Assembly (NCBI GenBank): GCA_041652255.1
Contig: JBAZHT010000001.1
Coordinates: 62,001-126,000 of the forward strand
Length of the DNA stretch: 64,000 nt
Direction: 5' to 3'
From: DMER64 sp041652255
GTDB lineage: Bacteria > Bacteroidota > Bacteroidia > Bacteroidales > UBA932
Shown here: positions 34,166 to 43,453 of the stretch, piece by piece
Position numbering within the stretch: position 1 is the stretch's first letter
Layout: every line of letters begins with the position of its first letter
Notes under the pieces: model-generated
What the model saw: only the letters and a program-made list of their open reading frames with translations
Databases searched by the model: none
What the model was told of the DNA's origin: nothing
Position numbers and translations under genes: made by a program

Positions 34166-34687
34166 ATGAAGAAAGAACAAAAAGTACAGATCATAGATAA
34201 TTTGGCAGCTCAATTGAAAGCAACACCTGATTTCTATGTTGTAAACATTGAAGGACTCAACGCCGAGAAAACCTCCCGGCTGCGTCGCGAATGTTTTGCA
34301 CAGAACATCAAATTGGTTGTTGTCAAAAACACCCTGCTGAAACGCATACTGGAACAGGCAGGTATCGAGGAAATGCAACTGCTTTTCCCCATACTGGAAG
34401 GCTCCACTGCTGTAATGTTCACTGAAAATGTCAATGCCCCTGCCAAACTTATCAAATCATTCGGCCAGGAAAACGGCAAGCCCGTTCTCAAGGGAGCTTT
34501 GGTTCAGGAATGTGCTTACATAGGGGAAGATCAACTGGAGAACCTTATCAATATCAAATCCCGTGAAGAACTCATTGGTGATATTGCCGGTCTTATCCTG
34601 TCCCCTGCACAAAGACTTGTATCGGCTGTTAAATCGGCCGGAAGCAATATGGCCGGTATAGTAAAAACGCTGGCTGATCGTGAATAA
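34166..34687 (+). CDS. rplJ: 50S ribosomal protein uL10
   Basis: Base of the L7/L12 stalk, 173 residues from the ATG at 34166; an upstream TTG at 34157 would add MCI and is unlikely. Conserved segments include NIEGLNAEKTSRLRRE and LVVVKNTLLKRILEQ; the C-terminal helix after about 140 binds bL12 dimers. Only 14 bases separate it from rplA, so an L10 leader of the E. coli type cannot lie directly upstream. Confidence 0.95.
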   Translation: MKKEQKVQIIDNLAAQLKATPDFYVVNIEGLNAEKTSRLRRECFAQNIKLVVVKNTLLKRILEQAGIEEMQLLFPILEGSTAVMFTENVNAPAKLIKSFGQENGKPVLKGALVQECAYIGEDQLENLINIKSREELIGDIAGLILSPAQRLVSAVKSAGSNMAGIVKTLADRE

Positions 34688-34726
34688 ATATTTAACAAGT
34701 AAAAAACAATTTTAAACATAAAAATC

Positions 34727-35104
34727 ATGGCAGAATTGAAACAATTGGCAGAATCCATTGCTAATCTCACCATTAAAGAAGCTATCGAATTAGCTAACAT
34801 ACTTAAAGACGAATACGGAATTGAACCCGCAGCAGCAGCAGTTGCCGCCGTGGCCGCTCCCGGTGCCGCAGGACCGGCTGCCGAAGCTGAACAAACAGAA
34901 TTTGACGTCATACTTACTTCCGCCGGACAGGCTAAACTGCAAGTTATTAAAGTGGTAAAAGAGATAACCAATCTCGGATTGAAAGAAGCCAAAGAACTTG
35001 TTGACGGAGCCCCCAGGCCCGTGAAAGAAAAAGCAAGCAAAGCCGAAGCTGAACAGATCAAATCACAAATTGAAGAAGCCGGCGGAGAAGTTGAAATTAA
35101 ATAA
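34727..35104 (+). CDS. rplL: 50S ribosomal protein bL12 (L7/L12)
   Basis: A 125-residue multi-copy stalk protein. The N-terminal dimerisation helices (KQLAESIANLTIKEAIELA) are followed by an Ala/Gly-rich hinge at about 36-55. The C-terminal factor-binding domain contains KLQVIKVVKEITNLGLKEAK and LVDGAPRPVKE. Two hairpins follow its stop, the second resembling a terminator, which suggests that much transcription ends before rpoB. Confidence 0.97.
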   Translation: MAELKQLAESIANLTIKEAIELANILKDEYGIEPAAAAVAAVAAPGAAGPAAEAEQTEFDVILTSAGQAKLQVIKVVKEITNLGLKEAKELVDGAPRPVKEKASKAEAEQIKSQIEEAGGEVEIK

Positions 35105-35110
35105 ACACAC

Positions 35111-35129
35111 TTCCCGTACAAATCGGGAA
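35111..35129 (+). other. Small hairpin downstream of rplL
   Basis: TTCCCG (35111-35116) pairs with CGGGAA (35124-35129) around a 7-base loop. It stands 7 bases before the larger attenuator-like stem; it has no T run of its own. Confidence 0.5.
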
Positions 35130-35136
35130 CGGTACC

Positions 35137-35171
35137 AGGTTTAGGACCCCAAAGGGGTTCTAAGCCTTTTT
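35137..35171 (+). terminator. Terminator/attenuator between rplL and rpoB
   Basis: AGGTTTAGGACCCC (35137-35150) and GGGGTTCTAAGCCT (35154-35167) form a continuous 14-bp stem with two G-T pairs and an AAA loop, followed by TTTTT (35167-35171). Because rpoB has no separate promoter that I can see, it probably works as a partial terminator lowering RNA polymerase output relative to ribosomal proteins. Confidence 0.8.
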
Positions 35172-35208
35172 GTCGTTAAAACGTTTATTTTCAACTAATC
35201 CTTAGAAA

Positions 35209-38200
35209 ATGCCTCAAAAAGCAAATAATCAGCGAATTAACTTCGCCACATCAAAAACCCTCCTGGATCATCCCGATTTTTTGGAGGTACAATTGAAATC
35301 TTTCCAGGATTTCTTCCAATTGGATACAACTGCGGAAAACCGCAAAAACGAGGGATTATTCAGGGTATTCCAGGAGAATTTCCCCATTACCGACACCAGG
35401 AACAACTTTGTACTGGAGTTTATTGACTACTTTATAGATCCTCCGCGTTATTCCATAGAAGAATGCCTGGACAGGGGGCTGACTTACAGCGTGCCCCTGA
35501 AAGCCAAACTCAAACTGTTTTGCACAGATCCTGAACACGAAGATTTTGCCACTGTTCTCCAGGACGTTTACCTGGGAACCATTCCTTACATGACGCCACG
35601 CGGTACGTTTGTGATCAACGGATCGGAGCGCATAGTGGTCTCGCAGCTTCACCGTTCTCCCGGGGTATTCTTTGGACAGAGCATTCACACTAACGGGACG
35701 AAACTCTACTCGGCACGTATCATTCCCTTCAAAGGTTCATGGATCGAATTTGCCACGGACATCAACAACGTGATGTACGCTTACATTGACAGGAAAAAGA
35801 AATTGCCTGTCACGACCTTGCTTCGTGCCATAGGATTCGAAAGTGACAAGGATATCCTGGAGATATTCGGACTGGCTAACGAGATCAAGGTCAACAAGAC
35901 CAACTTAAAGAAGAATCTGGGCAGAAAACTGGCTGCCCGTGTTTTGAAATCATGGATCGAAGATTTTGTGGATGAAGATACAGGGGAAGTCGTATCCATT
36001 GAACGTAACGAAATTGTACTGGACAGGAAAACTGTCCTGGAAGAGGAACACATAGAGCTGATCCTCGATTCGGGTGCCGAAACCATACTGTTGCATAAAG
36101 AAGATGCCAACATCGGAGATTATGCAATCATTCACAACACCCTCCAAAAGGATCCCTGTAATTCGGCAAAAGAAGCCGTAGTTTACATATACAGGCAGTT
36201 ACGCAATTCCGAACCGCCCGATGAAGCTACCGCCATGGATGTGATAGACAAACTGTTTTTCTCTTCCAAGCGTTACGATCTGGGCGATGTGGGACGTTAC
36301 CGTCTGAATCATAAGCTCAACCTGAATACAGCTGCCGATATCAAGGTGCTTACCAAAGAGGATATCATAGCCATCATATGTCATTTGATCCAACTGATCA
36401 ATTCAAAGGCTACCGTGGACGATATCGATCACCTGAGCAACCGCCGTATCCGTACAGTAGGAGAACAGCTGGCCAACCAGTTCAGTGTAGGTTTATCACG
36501 TATGGCACGCACCATACGAGAAAGGATGAATGTACGTGATAATGAAGTGTTTACGCCTATTGACCTGATCAATGCCAAAACGTTGTCGTCTGTAATCAAT
36601 TCCTTCTTTGGAACTTCCCAATTGTCCCAATTCATGGACCAGACGAATCCCCTTGCCGAGATGACTCACAAACGCCGTCTTTCCGCACTGGGGCCCGGAG
36701 GTCTTTCCAGGGACCGTGCCGGTTTTGAGGTTCGCGACGTGCATTATACGCATTACGGACGGCTTTGTCCTATTGAAACGCCTGAAGGACCCAATATCGG
36801 TCTGATCTCTTCTTTGTGTGTATATGCCCGCATCAATGATCTGGGATTCATTGAAACCCCCTACCGGAAAGTTGACAACGGATGTGTTGATCTTTCTGCC
36901 AAAGGCTTTCTTTATATGAGTGCCGAGGAAGAGGAAGAACGTATGGTGGCACAGGCGAACGTTAACCTGGACGATGACGGGAACATCCTTGATGAAAGGA
37001 TCAAATGCCGTTACGAAGCCGATTATCCTGTTGTGACCAAAGAGGAAGTACACCTGATGGACGTGGCTCCCAACCAGATCGCCTCCATAGCTGCATCCCT
37101 GATTCCCTTCCTGGAACACAACGATGCCAACCGTGCCCTGATGGGATCCAACATGATGCGACAGGCAGTGCCACTGATTAGTCCGGAAGCTCCCATAGTA
37201 GGAACAGGACTGGAAGGATCGGTAATTCGGGACAGCCGGACTCAGATTTCGGCCGAAGGAAAAGGAGAAGTAGTATATGCAGATGCCAATGAAATACATA
37301 TCAGGTACGAAAGGACAGACGATGAAAAATTCGTGAGCTTCAGTCCGGAAGTGACCATCTACAAACTTCCCATTAACAGGAAAACCAACCAGAACACATC
37401 TATAAATCTGAAGCCTATCGTCAGGAAAGGACAAAGAGTAACTGCAGGACAGATTCTTACCGAAGGTTATGGGACCCAGAACGGAGAACTTGCACTGGGA
37501 CGCAATCTGAAGGTGGCCTTCATGCCCTGGAAAGGATACAACTTTGAAGATGCCATAGTACTGTCTGAAAGAATGCTGCGGGAAGATGTTTTTACTTCCA
37601 TTCACGTTGACGAATACATAATGGAAGTCCGCGACACAAAACGCGGGATGGAAGAACTTACAAGCGATATCCCCAACGTATCCGAAGAAGCGACCAAAAA
37701 CCTGGATGAAAACGGGATCATTCGTATTGGCGCCTATGTAGAACCGGGAGATATTCTTATTGGAAAGATCACCCCTAAGGGAGAAAGCGATCCTTCCCCG
37801 GAAGAAAAACTTCTTCGTGCCATTTTCGGAGATAAAGCCGGTGATGTGAAAGATGCCTCTTTGAAAGCTTCTCCTTCCCTGTACGGTACCGTAATTGAAA
37901 AACGTCTGTTCTCGCGGATCATGAAAGAAGGTTCCAAGAAGCTCAAACCCATTGCCAAGATGCAGGTACAACAGGCAGAAGAAAAGTTCAAAGCCCGCTT
38001 TGAGGCGCTGACCATTGCTTTCCTGGATAAGATGGAACACCTTCTCAAAGGGAAAACCTCCCCGGGCATAACCAACCTGTACGGGGAAACAGTTATTTCA
38101 AAAGACACAAAATTCACCAGGGAAATTCTTGAGAATCAAGAGTTTGAAAATATCAACCCTGTTAAATGGACAAATGACAAGCATACCAATACACTTATTC

Positions 38201-39027
38201 GAAAACTAATCAACAATTACCTGATTAGTTACAAGGAACTGGATGCCGAATTAAAACGCGTGAAGTACAGCCTGACCATTGGGGATGAACTTCCTTCCGG
38301 CATCATGCAGCTTGCAAAAGTCTATATTGCCAAGAAACGTAAGATCAAAGTCGGTGACAAGATGGCCGGCCGTCACGGAAATAAAGGCATCGTTGCCAAG
38401 GTAGTGCGCGATGAAGATATGCCTTTCCTGGAAGACGGTTCTATCGTGGATATTGTTTTGAATCCCCTGGGAGTACCTTCCCGTATGAACCTGGGACAGA
38501 TCTACGAAACCGTATTGGGCTGGGCCGGAAAAGAACTCGGCTTTTCATTCGCCTCTCCGATCTTTGACGGAGCCACTTTGGAAGAGATTACCTCTTATAC
38601 GGAAAAGGCAAAATTGCCGAGGTTCGGAAAGACATACCTTCGTGACGGAGGTTCCGGGGAACGTTTTGATCAGCCTGCAACTGTCGGGATCATATACATG
38701 CTCAAACTTGGGCATATGGTCGACGATAAGATGCATGCCCGTTCCATTGGTCCTTATTCACTGATTACACAGCAACCTCTTGGAGGAAAAGCACAATTCG
38801 GAGGACAACGGTTCGGCGAAATGGAAGTCTGGGCTCTTGAAGCATTTGGAGCTTCCAATATCCTTCAGGAGATCCTGACCGTAAAATCGGATGATGTGAC
38901 CGGAAGGTCGCGCGCTTATGAAGCCATTGTAAAAGGAGACAATATGCCCCAGGCAGGCATTCCAGAGTCCCTGAACGTATTGCTTCATGAATTACGCGGT
39001 TTGGGTCTTAGCGTTAACCTGGAATAA
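35209..39027 (+). CDS. rpoB: RNA polymerase beta subunit
   Basis: A 1272-residue core polymerase subunit. The rifampicin region is recognisable (GTSQLSQFMDQTNPLAEMTHKR, here split by my length limit, with RLSALGPGGL after it), as is GPNIGLISSLC. The C-terminal KVGDKMAGRHGNKGIV and the FGGQRFGEMEVWALEA blocks that contact beta-prime are also present. Residues in the visible rifampicin cluster look wild type (DQTNP, HKRR). It begins 105 bases after rplL and is followed by rpoC after 10 bases. Confidence 0.98.
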   Translation: MPQKANNQRINFATSKTLLDHPDFLEVQLKSFQDFFQLDTTAENRKNEGLFRVFQENFPITDTRNNFVLEFIDYFIDPPRYSIEECLDRGLTYSVPLKAKLKLFCTDPEHEDFATVLQDVYLGTIPYMTPRGTFVINGSERIVVSQLHRSPGVFFGQSIHTNGTKLYSARIIPFKGSWIEFATDINNVMYAYIDRKKKLPVTTLLRAIGFESDKDILEIFGLANEIKVNKTNLKKNLGRKLAARVLKSWIEDFVDEDTGEVVSIERNEIVLDRKTVLEEEHIELILDSGAETILLHKEDANIGDYAIIHNTLQKDPCNSAKEAVVYIYRQLRNSEPPDEATAMDVIDKLFFSSKRYDLGDVGRYRLNHKLNLNTAADIKVLTKEDIIAIICHLIQLINSKATVDDIDHLSNRRIRTVGEQLANQFSVGLSRMARTIRERMNVRDNEVFTPIDLINAKTLSSVINSFFGTSQLSQFMDQTNPLAEMTHKRRLSALGPGGLSRDRAGFEVRDVHYTHYGRLCPIETPEGPNIGLISSLCVYARINDLGFIETPYRKVDNGCVDLSAKGFLYMSAEEEEERMVAQANVNLDDDGNILDERIKCRYEADYPVVTKEEVHLMDVAPNQIASIAASLIPFLEHNDANRALMGSNMMRQAVPLISPEAPIVGTGLEGSVIRDSRTQISAEGKGEVVYADANEIHIRYERTDDEKFVSFSPEVTIYKLPINRKTNQNTSINLKPIVRKGQRVTAGQILTEGYGTQNGELALGRNLKVAFMPWKGYNFEDAIVLSERMLREDVFTSIHVDEYIMEVRDTKRGMEELTSDIPNVSEEATKNLDENGIIRIGAYVEPGDILIGKITPKGESDPSPEEKLLRAIFGDKAGDVKDASLKASPSLYGTVIEKRLFSRIMKEGSKKLKPIAKMQVQQAEEKFKARFEALTIAFLDKMEHLLKGKTSPGITNLYGETVISKDTKFTREILENQEFENINPVKWTNDKHTNTLIRKLINNYLISYKELDAELKRVKYSLTIGDELPSGIMQLAKVYIAKKRKIKVGDKMAGRHGNKGIVAKVVRDEDMPFLEDGSIVDIVLNPLGVPSRMNLGQIYETVLGWAGKELGFSFASPIFDGATLEEITSYTEKAKLPRFGKTYLRDGGSGERFDQPATVGIIYMLKLGHMVDDKMHARSIGPYSLITQQPLGGKAQFGGQRFGEMEVWALEAFGASNILQEILTVKSDDVTGRSRAYEAIVKGDNMPQAGIPESLNVLLHELRGLGLSVNLE

Positions 39028-39037
39028 AATTTTGATT

Positions 39038-42000
39038 ATGGCTTACAAGAAAGATAGCAAATTAAAAAGCAACTTCAATAAAATCACCATTGGACTGGCT
39101 TCTCCGGAAGAGATCCTGTCTATGTCCCGAGGAGAAGTACTCAAGCCTGAAACGGTCAATTACCGCACTTACAAACCGGAACGTGACGGGTTGTTCTGTG
39201 AAAGGATATTCGGCCCTTCCAAGGATTATGAATGCCATTGCGGAAAATACAAACGCATACGGTACCGCGGAATTATCTGTGACCGTTGCGGTGTGGAAGT
39301 TACCGAGAAAAAAGTCCGACGGGAGCGTATGGGACACATATCCCTGGTAGTGCCCATTGCACACATCTGGTATTTTCGTTCCACTCCCAATAAGATCGGA
39401 TACCTGTTGGGCATTCCTTCCAAAAAACTGGAAGCCATCATATACTACGAAAGGTATGTGGTAATCCAGCCGGGTATTAAGGCACAGGACGGTGTTAACG
39501 AACTGGATTTTCTGACTGAGGAAGAATACCTGGGCATACTGGATACCCTTCCTAAAGAAAATCAGATGCTGGATGACCAGGACCCGAATAAATTCATGGC
39601 AGGCATGGGTGCCGAGGCCATTTACAAGCTTTTGACCCGCATCAACCTGGATGAACTTTCTTACGATCTTCGCCACAAGGCAGACGTAGAAACATCCCAG
39701 CAAAGAAAAACAGAAGCATTAAAGCGTTTGAACATTGTTGAAGCTTTCCGGGATTCCAAAGAGATAAACAGGCCGGAATGGATGATCATGAAAGTTATCC
39801 CCGTTATACCTCCTGATCTTCGCCCCCTGGTTCCGCTTGACGGAGGCCGTTTTGCCACCTCCGATCTGAATGACTTGTACCGTCGTGTTATTATTCGTAA
39901 TAACAGGTTGAAAAGGCTCATTGAGATAAAAGCCCCGGAAGTGATCCTGAGAAATGAAAAAAGGATGCTCCAGGAAGCCGTGGATTCCCTCTTTGATAAC
40001 TCCAGAAAATCAAATGCCGTTAAGACGGAAGCCAACAGGACACTTAAATCCTTGTCTGACAGTTTAAAAGGGAAACAGGGCCGTTTCCGTCAGAATCTGT
40101 TGGGAAAACGTGTTGACTATTCTGCCCGTTCGGTTATTGTGGTAGGTCCGGAATTGCACATGCATGAATGCGGACTGCCCAAAGACATGGCGGCTGAACT
40201 TTACAAACCTTTTATTATCCGTAAACTCATTGAACGCGGTATCGTCAAAACTGTGAAATCAGCCAAAAAGATCGTGGATCGTAAAGATCCCATGATCTGG
40301 GATATCCTGGAAAATGTAATGAAAGGACACCCTGTTATGCTCAACCGTGCTCCTACACTTCACCGTTTGGGTATACAGGCATTCCAGCCGAAACTTATTG
40401 AAGGAAAAGCCATCCAGTTGCATCCCCTGGCCTGTACTGCCTTCAACGCCGACTTTGACGGTGACCAGATGGCTGTTCACCTGCCATTGGGTAACGCGGC
40501 TATACTGGAAGCGCAGTTGCTGATGCTCGGATCACATAATATTCTCAACCCTGCAAACGGGGCACCCATTACCGTTCCTTCACAGGACATGGTGCTGGGG
40601 CTTTATTACATTACCAAGCTCAGAAACAATGCCAAAGGAGAAGGAATGACCTTCTACAACGCAGAAGAAGTGATCATTGCCTACAACGAAAAAGTGGTGG
40701 AAATGCATACGCGTATAAAACTGCGTTTGAACAAAACGACTGTACGCAGTGCAAAAGATGATAATCATCCTTCACAAGGCACAAAAGTATTCCTGGCAGA
40801 TCCCGCAAAAGGAACCCACATAATTGATACATCAGTAGGCCGTGTGATATTCAACCAGGTTGTTCCGAATGAAGTTGGCTACATCAATGAAGTACTTACC
40901 AAAAGGTCTTTGCGGGACATCATCAATCTTGTACTGAAAACAACCGGAGTGGCCCGTACGTCTCAGTTTTTGGATGACATCAAGGAGATCGGGTACAATA
41001 TGGCCTACCGCGGTGGATTGTCCTTTAACCTGGATGATGTGATCGTTCCGAACGAAAAGTCCTCTCTTATTGAAAAAGGGTACCGGGATGTTGAAAGTGT
41101 GATGGCCAATTACAATATGGGACTCCTTGCCAATAACGAAAGGTACAATAAAGTACTTGACATCTGGACGGGAGTTAACGTAAAACTGACCGATATCCTG
41201 GAAAAACAGTTGAAAGAAGATAACGAAGGATTCAATCCTATCTATATGATGCTTGATTCCGGAGCCCGCGGATCCAAAGCCCAAATCCGGCAGCTTTCAG
41301 GGATGCGTGGTCTGATGGCAAAACCTCAGAAATCCGGATCTACCAGTGCTGAGATCATAGAGAACCCTATTCTGGCCAACTTTAAAGAAGGGTTGTCCGT
41401 TCTGGAGTACTTTATATCAACCCACGGAGCCCGCAAAGGATTGGCAGACACAGCTCTTAAAACGGCTGATGCAGGTTACCTTACCCGTCGTCTGGTTGAT
41501 GTTTCACACGATGTGATCATTAACGAAGAAGACTGTGGAACGCTAAGGGGACTGGTGGCTACAGCTATTAAAAACAAAGACCAGGTGGTAGAGTCTCTCT
41601 ACGACCGTATCCTGGGCCGCACCAGTGTACATGATGTATTCGATCCGCTGAGCGGGGATCTTATAATAGAATCCGGAGAAGAGATCACAGAAGAAATAGC
41701 GGAAAGGATATCCTCACTCCCCATTGAACAGGTTGAGATCAGAAGCGTTTTGACATGTGAATCAAAAAAGGGAGTTTGTGCCAAATGTTACGGAAGAAAC
41801 CTGTCCACAGGAAGAATGGTAGAAAAAGGAGAAGTGGTAGGTGTGATAGCAGCCCAGTCCATTGGTGAACCTGGAACCCAGCTGACGTTGCGTACTTTCC
41901 ACCAGGGAGGTACCGCTTCCACTATAACATCGGAAAGCGAGATCGTGGCCCGTTACAACGGAACCCTTGAAATTGACGAACTGAAAACGTTAACGAAAAT

Positions 42001-43357
42001 TTCCGAAACAGGTGAAAAACAGACCATTGTAATAGGACGTACTGCAGAAATGCGTATTGTGGACAACAACACACGCATTACCCTTTCTTCCTATAATATT
42101 CCTTACGGCGCCGTATTGTTCTTTAAAAACGGTGACCAGATTAAGGAAAAAGAAAAGATATGTGAATGGGACTCCTACAATGCGGTTACCATTGCGGAAA
42201 TTGACGGTACCGTAGCTTTTGATAGTCTTATTGAAGGCGTCACTTACCGTGAAGAAGCAGCCGATGAATATTCGATGCACCGCGATAAGGTGATCATTGA
42301 AAGCCGTGATAAATCGCGCAACCCCACACTAAAGATCATGAAGGGGAAAGGAGAGCTCAGACAGTACAACCTTCCGGTGGGAGCGCATATCATGGTCAAT
42401 GCCAACCAGGAAATCAAGGCAGGAGACATCCTGGTCAAGATTCCACGTGCCATTGGTAAATCCAGGGACATTACCGGAGGTCTTCCCCGTGTTACCGAAT
42501 TGTTCGAAGCCCGTAATCCTTCCAATCCGGCCATCGTTTCTGAAATTGACGGTGAAGTACAGATGGGACGCATAAAAAGAGGAAACCGTGAGATCATTAT
42601 ACGTTCCAAGACGGGAGAAGAGAAGAAATACCTGGTACCCCTTTCCAAACAAATACTTGTTCAGGAGAATGATTACATACGTGCGGGAATGGCTCTTTCA
42701 GAAGGTGCCATCTCCCCTACCGACATACTTTTGATACAGGGTCCGACTAAAGTACAGGAATACATTGTCAATGAGATACAAAGTGTTTACCGGAATCAGG
42801 GTGTGAAGATCAACGATAAGCACTTTGAAGTGATCGTCCGCCAGATGATGCGTAAAGTTGAGATCGTCGATCCCGGAGACACCCGCTTCCTGCCCGAGCA
42901 ATTGGTTGACAAGTGGGAGTTCATGCAGGAAAATGATTTTATTTTTGATAAAAAGATCGTTACCGATGCCGGAGATTCCCAGGAACTCAAACCGGGTCAG
43001 ACAGTAACCGTTCGCAGACTACGGGATGAAAATTCAACCCTTAAGCGTAAAGACCTTAAACTGGTTCAGGCCCGTGATGCCATGCCGGCTACCTCCAACC
43101 AGGTGCTTCAGGGTATTACGCGGGCAGCTCTGAGAACAAACAGTTTCATGTCTGCAGCTTCCTTCCAGGAAACGACTAAGGTACTCTCGGAAGCCGCTAT
43201 TTTCGGTAAGAGTGACACCCTTGAAGGCCTGAAAGAAAACGTCATCTGCGGCCACCTGATCCCGGCGGGAACGGGACAACGTGAATATGAGAATATTCTG
43301 GTCACCTCCCTGTCTGATTATAAAAAGATGGTAGAAGATCGAACACTGCCCAAATAA
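39038..43357 (+). CDS. rpoC: RNA polymerase beta-prime subunit
   Basis: A 1439-residue catalytic subunit. The active-site magnesium loop is NADFDGDQMAVHLPL. The N-terminal zinc ribbon is CHCGKYKRIRYRGIICDRCG, and the second zinc site has CESKKGVCAKCYGRNL. The trigger-loop region reads AAQSIGEPGTQLTLRTFHQG. The ATG at 39038 is used because an upstream in-frame start at 38987 lies inside rpoB and adds 17 unlike residues. A hairpin terminator follows the gene. Confidence 0.98.
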   Translation: MAYKKDSKLKSNFNKITIGLASPEEILSMSRGEVLKPETVNYRTYKPERDGLFCERIFGPSKDYECHCGKYKRIRYRGIICDRCGVEVTEKKVRRERMGHISLVVPIAHIWYFRSTPNKIGYLLGIPSKKLEAIIYYERYVVIQPGIKAQDGVNELDFLTEEEYLGILDTLPKENQMLDDQDPNKFMAGMGAEAIYKLLTRINLDELSYDLRHKADVETSQQRKTEALKRLNIVEAFRDSKEINRPEWMIMKVIPVIPPDLRPLVPLDGGRFATSDLNDLYRRVIIRNNRLKRLIEIKAPEVILRNEKRMLQEAVDSLFDNSRKSNAVKTEANRTLKSLSDSLKGKQGRFRQNLLGKRVDYSARSVIVVGPELHMHECGLPKDMAAELYKPFIIRKLIERGIVKTVKSAKKIVDRKDPMIWDILENVMKGHPVMLNRAPTLHRLGIQAFQPKLIEGKAIQLHPLACTAFNADFDGDQMAVHLPLGNAAILEAQLLMLGSHNILNPANGAPITVPSQDMVLGLYYITKLRNNAKGEGMTFYNAEEVIIAYNEKVVEMHTRIKLRLNKTTVRSAKDDNHPSQGTKVFLADPAKGTHIIDTSVGRVIFNQVVPNEVGYINEVLTKRSLRDIINLVLKTTGVARTSQFLDDIKEIGYNMAYRGGLSFNLDDVIVPNEKSSLIEKGYRDVESVMANYNMGLLANNERYNKVLDIWTGVNVKLTDILEKQLKEDNEGFNPIYMMLDSGARGSKAQIRQLSGMRGLMAKPQKSGSTSAEIIENPILANFKEGLSVLEYFISTHGARKGLADTALKTADAGYLTRRLVDVSHDVIINEEDCGTLRGLVATAIKNKDQVVESLYDRILGRTSVHDVFDPLSGDLIIESGEEITEEIAERISSLPIEQVEIRSVLTCESKKGVCAKCYGRNLSTGRMVEKGEVVGVIAAQSIGEPGTQLTLRTFHQGGTASTITSESEIVARYNGTLEIDELKTLTKISETGEKQTIVIGRTAEMRIVDNNTRITLSSYNIPYGAVLFFKNGDQIKEKEKICEWDSYNAVTIAEIDGTVAFDSLIEGVTYREEAADEYSMHRDKVIIESRDKSRNPTLKIMKGKGELRQYNLPVGAHIMVNANQEIKAGDILVKIPRAIGKSRDITGGLPRVTELFEARNPSNPAIVSEIDGEVQMGRIKRGNREIIIRSKTGEEKKYLVPLSKQILVQENDYIRAGMALSEGAISPTDILLIQGPTKVQEYIVNEIQSVYRNQGVKINDKHFEVIVRQMMRKVEIVDPGDTRFLPEQLVDKWEFMQENDFIFDKKIVTDAGDSQELKPGQTVTVRRLRDENSTLKRKDLKLVQARDAMPATSNQVLQGITRAALRTNSFMSAASFQETTKVLSEAAIFGKSDTLEGLKENVICGHLIPAGTGQREYENILVTSLSDYKKMVEDRTLPK

Positions 43358-43382
43358 AGGGAATTTATTACAAATAATTATC

Positions 43383-43410
43383 AATAAGGGCTGCGGCCCT
43401 TATTATTTTA
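43383..43410 (+). terminator. Terminator after rpoC
   Basis: AATAAGGGC (43383-43391) pairs perfectly with GCCCTTATT (43396-43404) around TGCG, and is followed by a short A/T-rich tail (ATTTTA). The T run is weak, but the 9-bp stem sits correctly between rpoC and the korA promoter. Confidence 0.7.
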
Positions 43411-43412
43411 TA

Positions 43413-43420
43413 TATATTTG
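43413..43420 (+). promoter_or_regulatory. Predicted -7 box for korA
   Basis: TATATTTG matches TAnnTTTG directly after the rpoC terminator. Transcription would start near 43424, about 30 bases before the korA ATG at 43454. No -33 element is clear. Confidence 0.5.
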
Positions 43421-43453
43421 CCACCATTAATAATAAATCAATATCACCAACCT

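Noticed and set aside
36496..38040. 514-codon open frame antisense to rpoB
   Set aside because: It lies wholly opposite a highly conserved coding region, has no promoter or start context and reads as low-complexity Phe/His/Gly-rich protein, typical of the complement of a biased gene.
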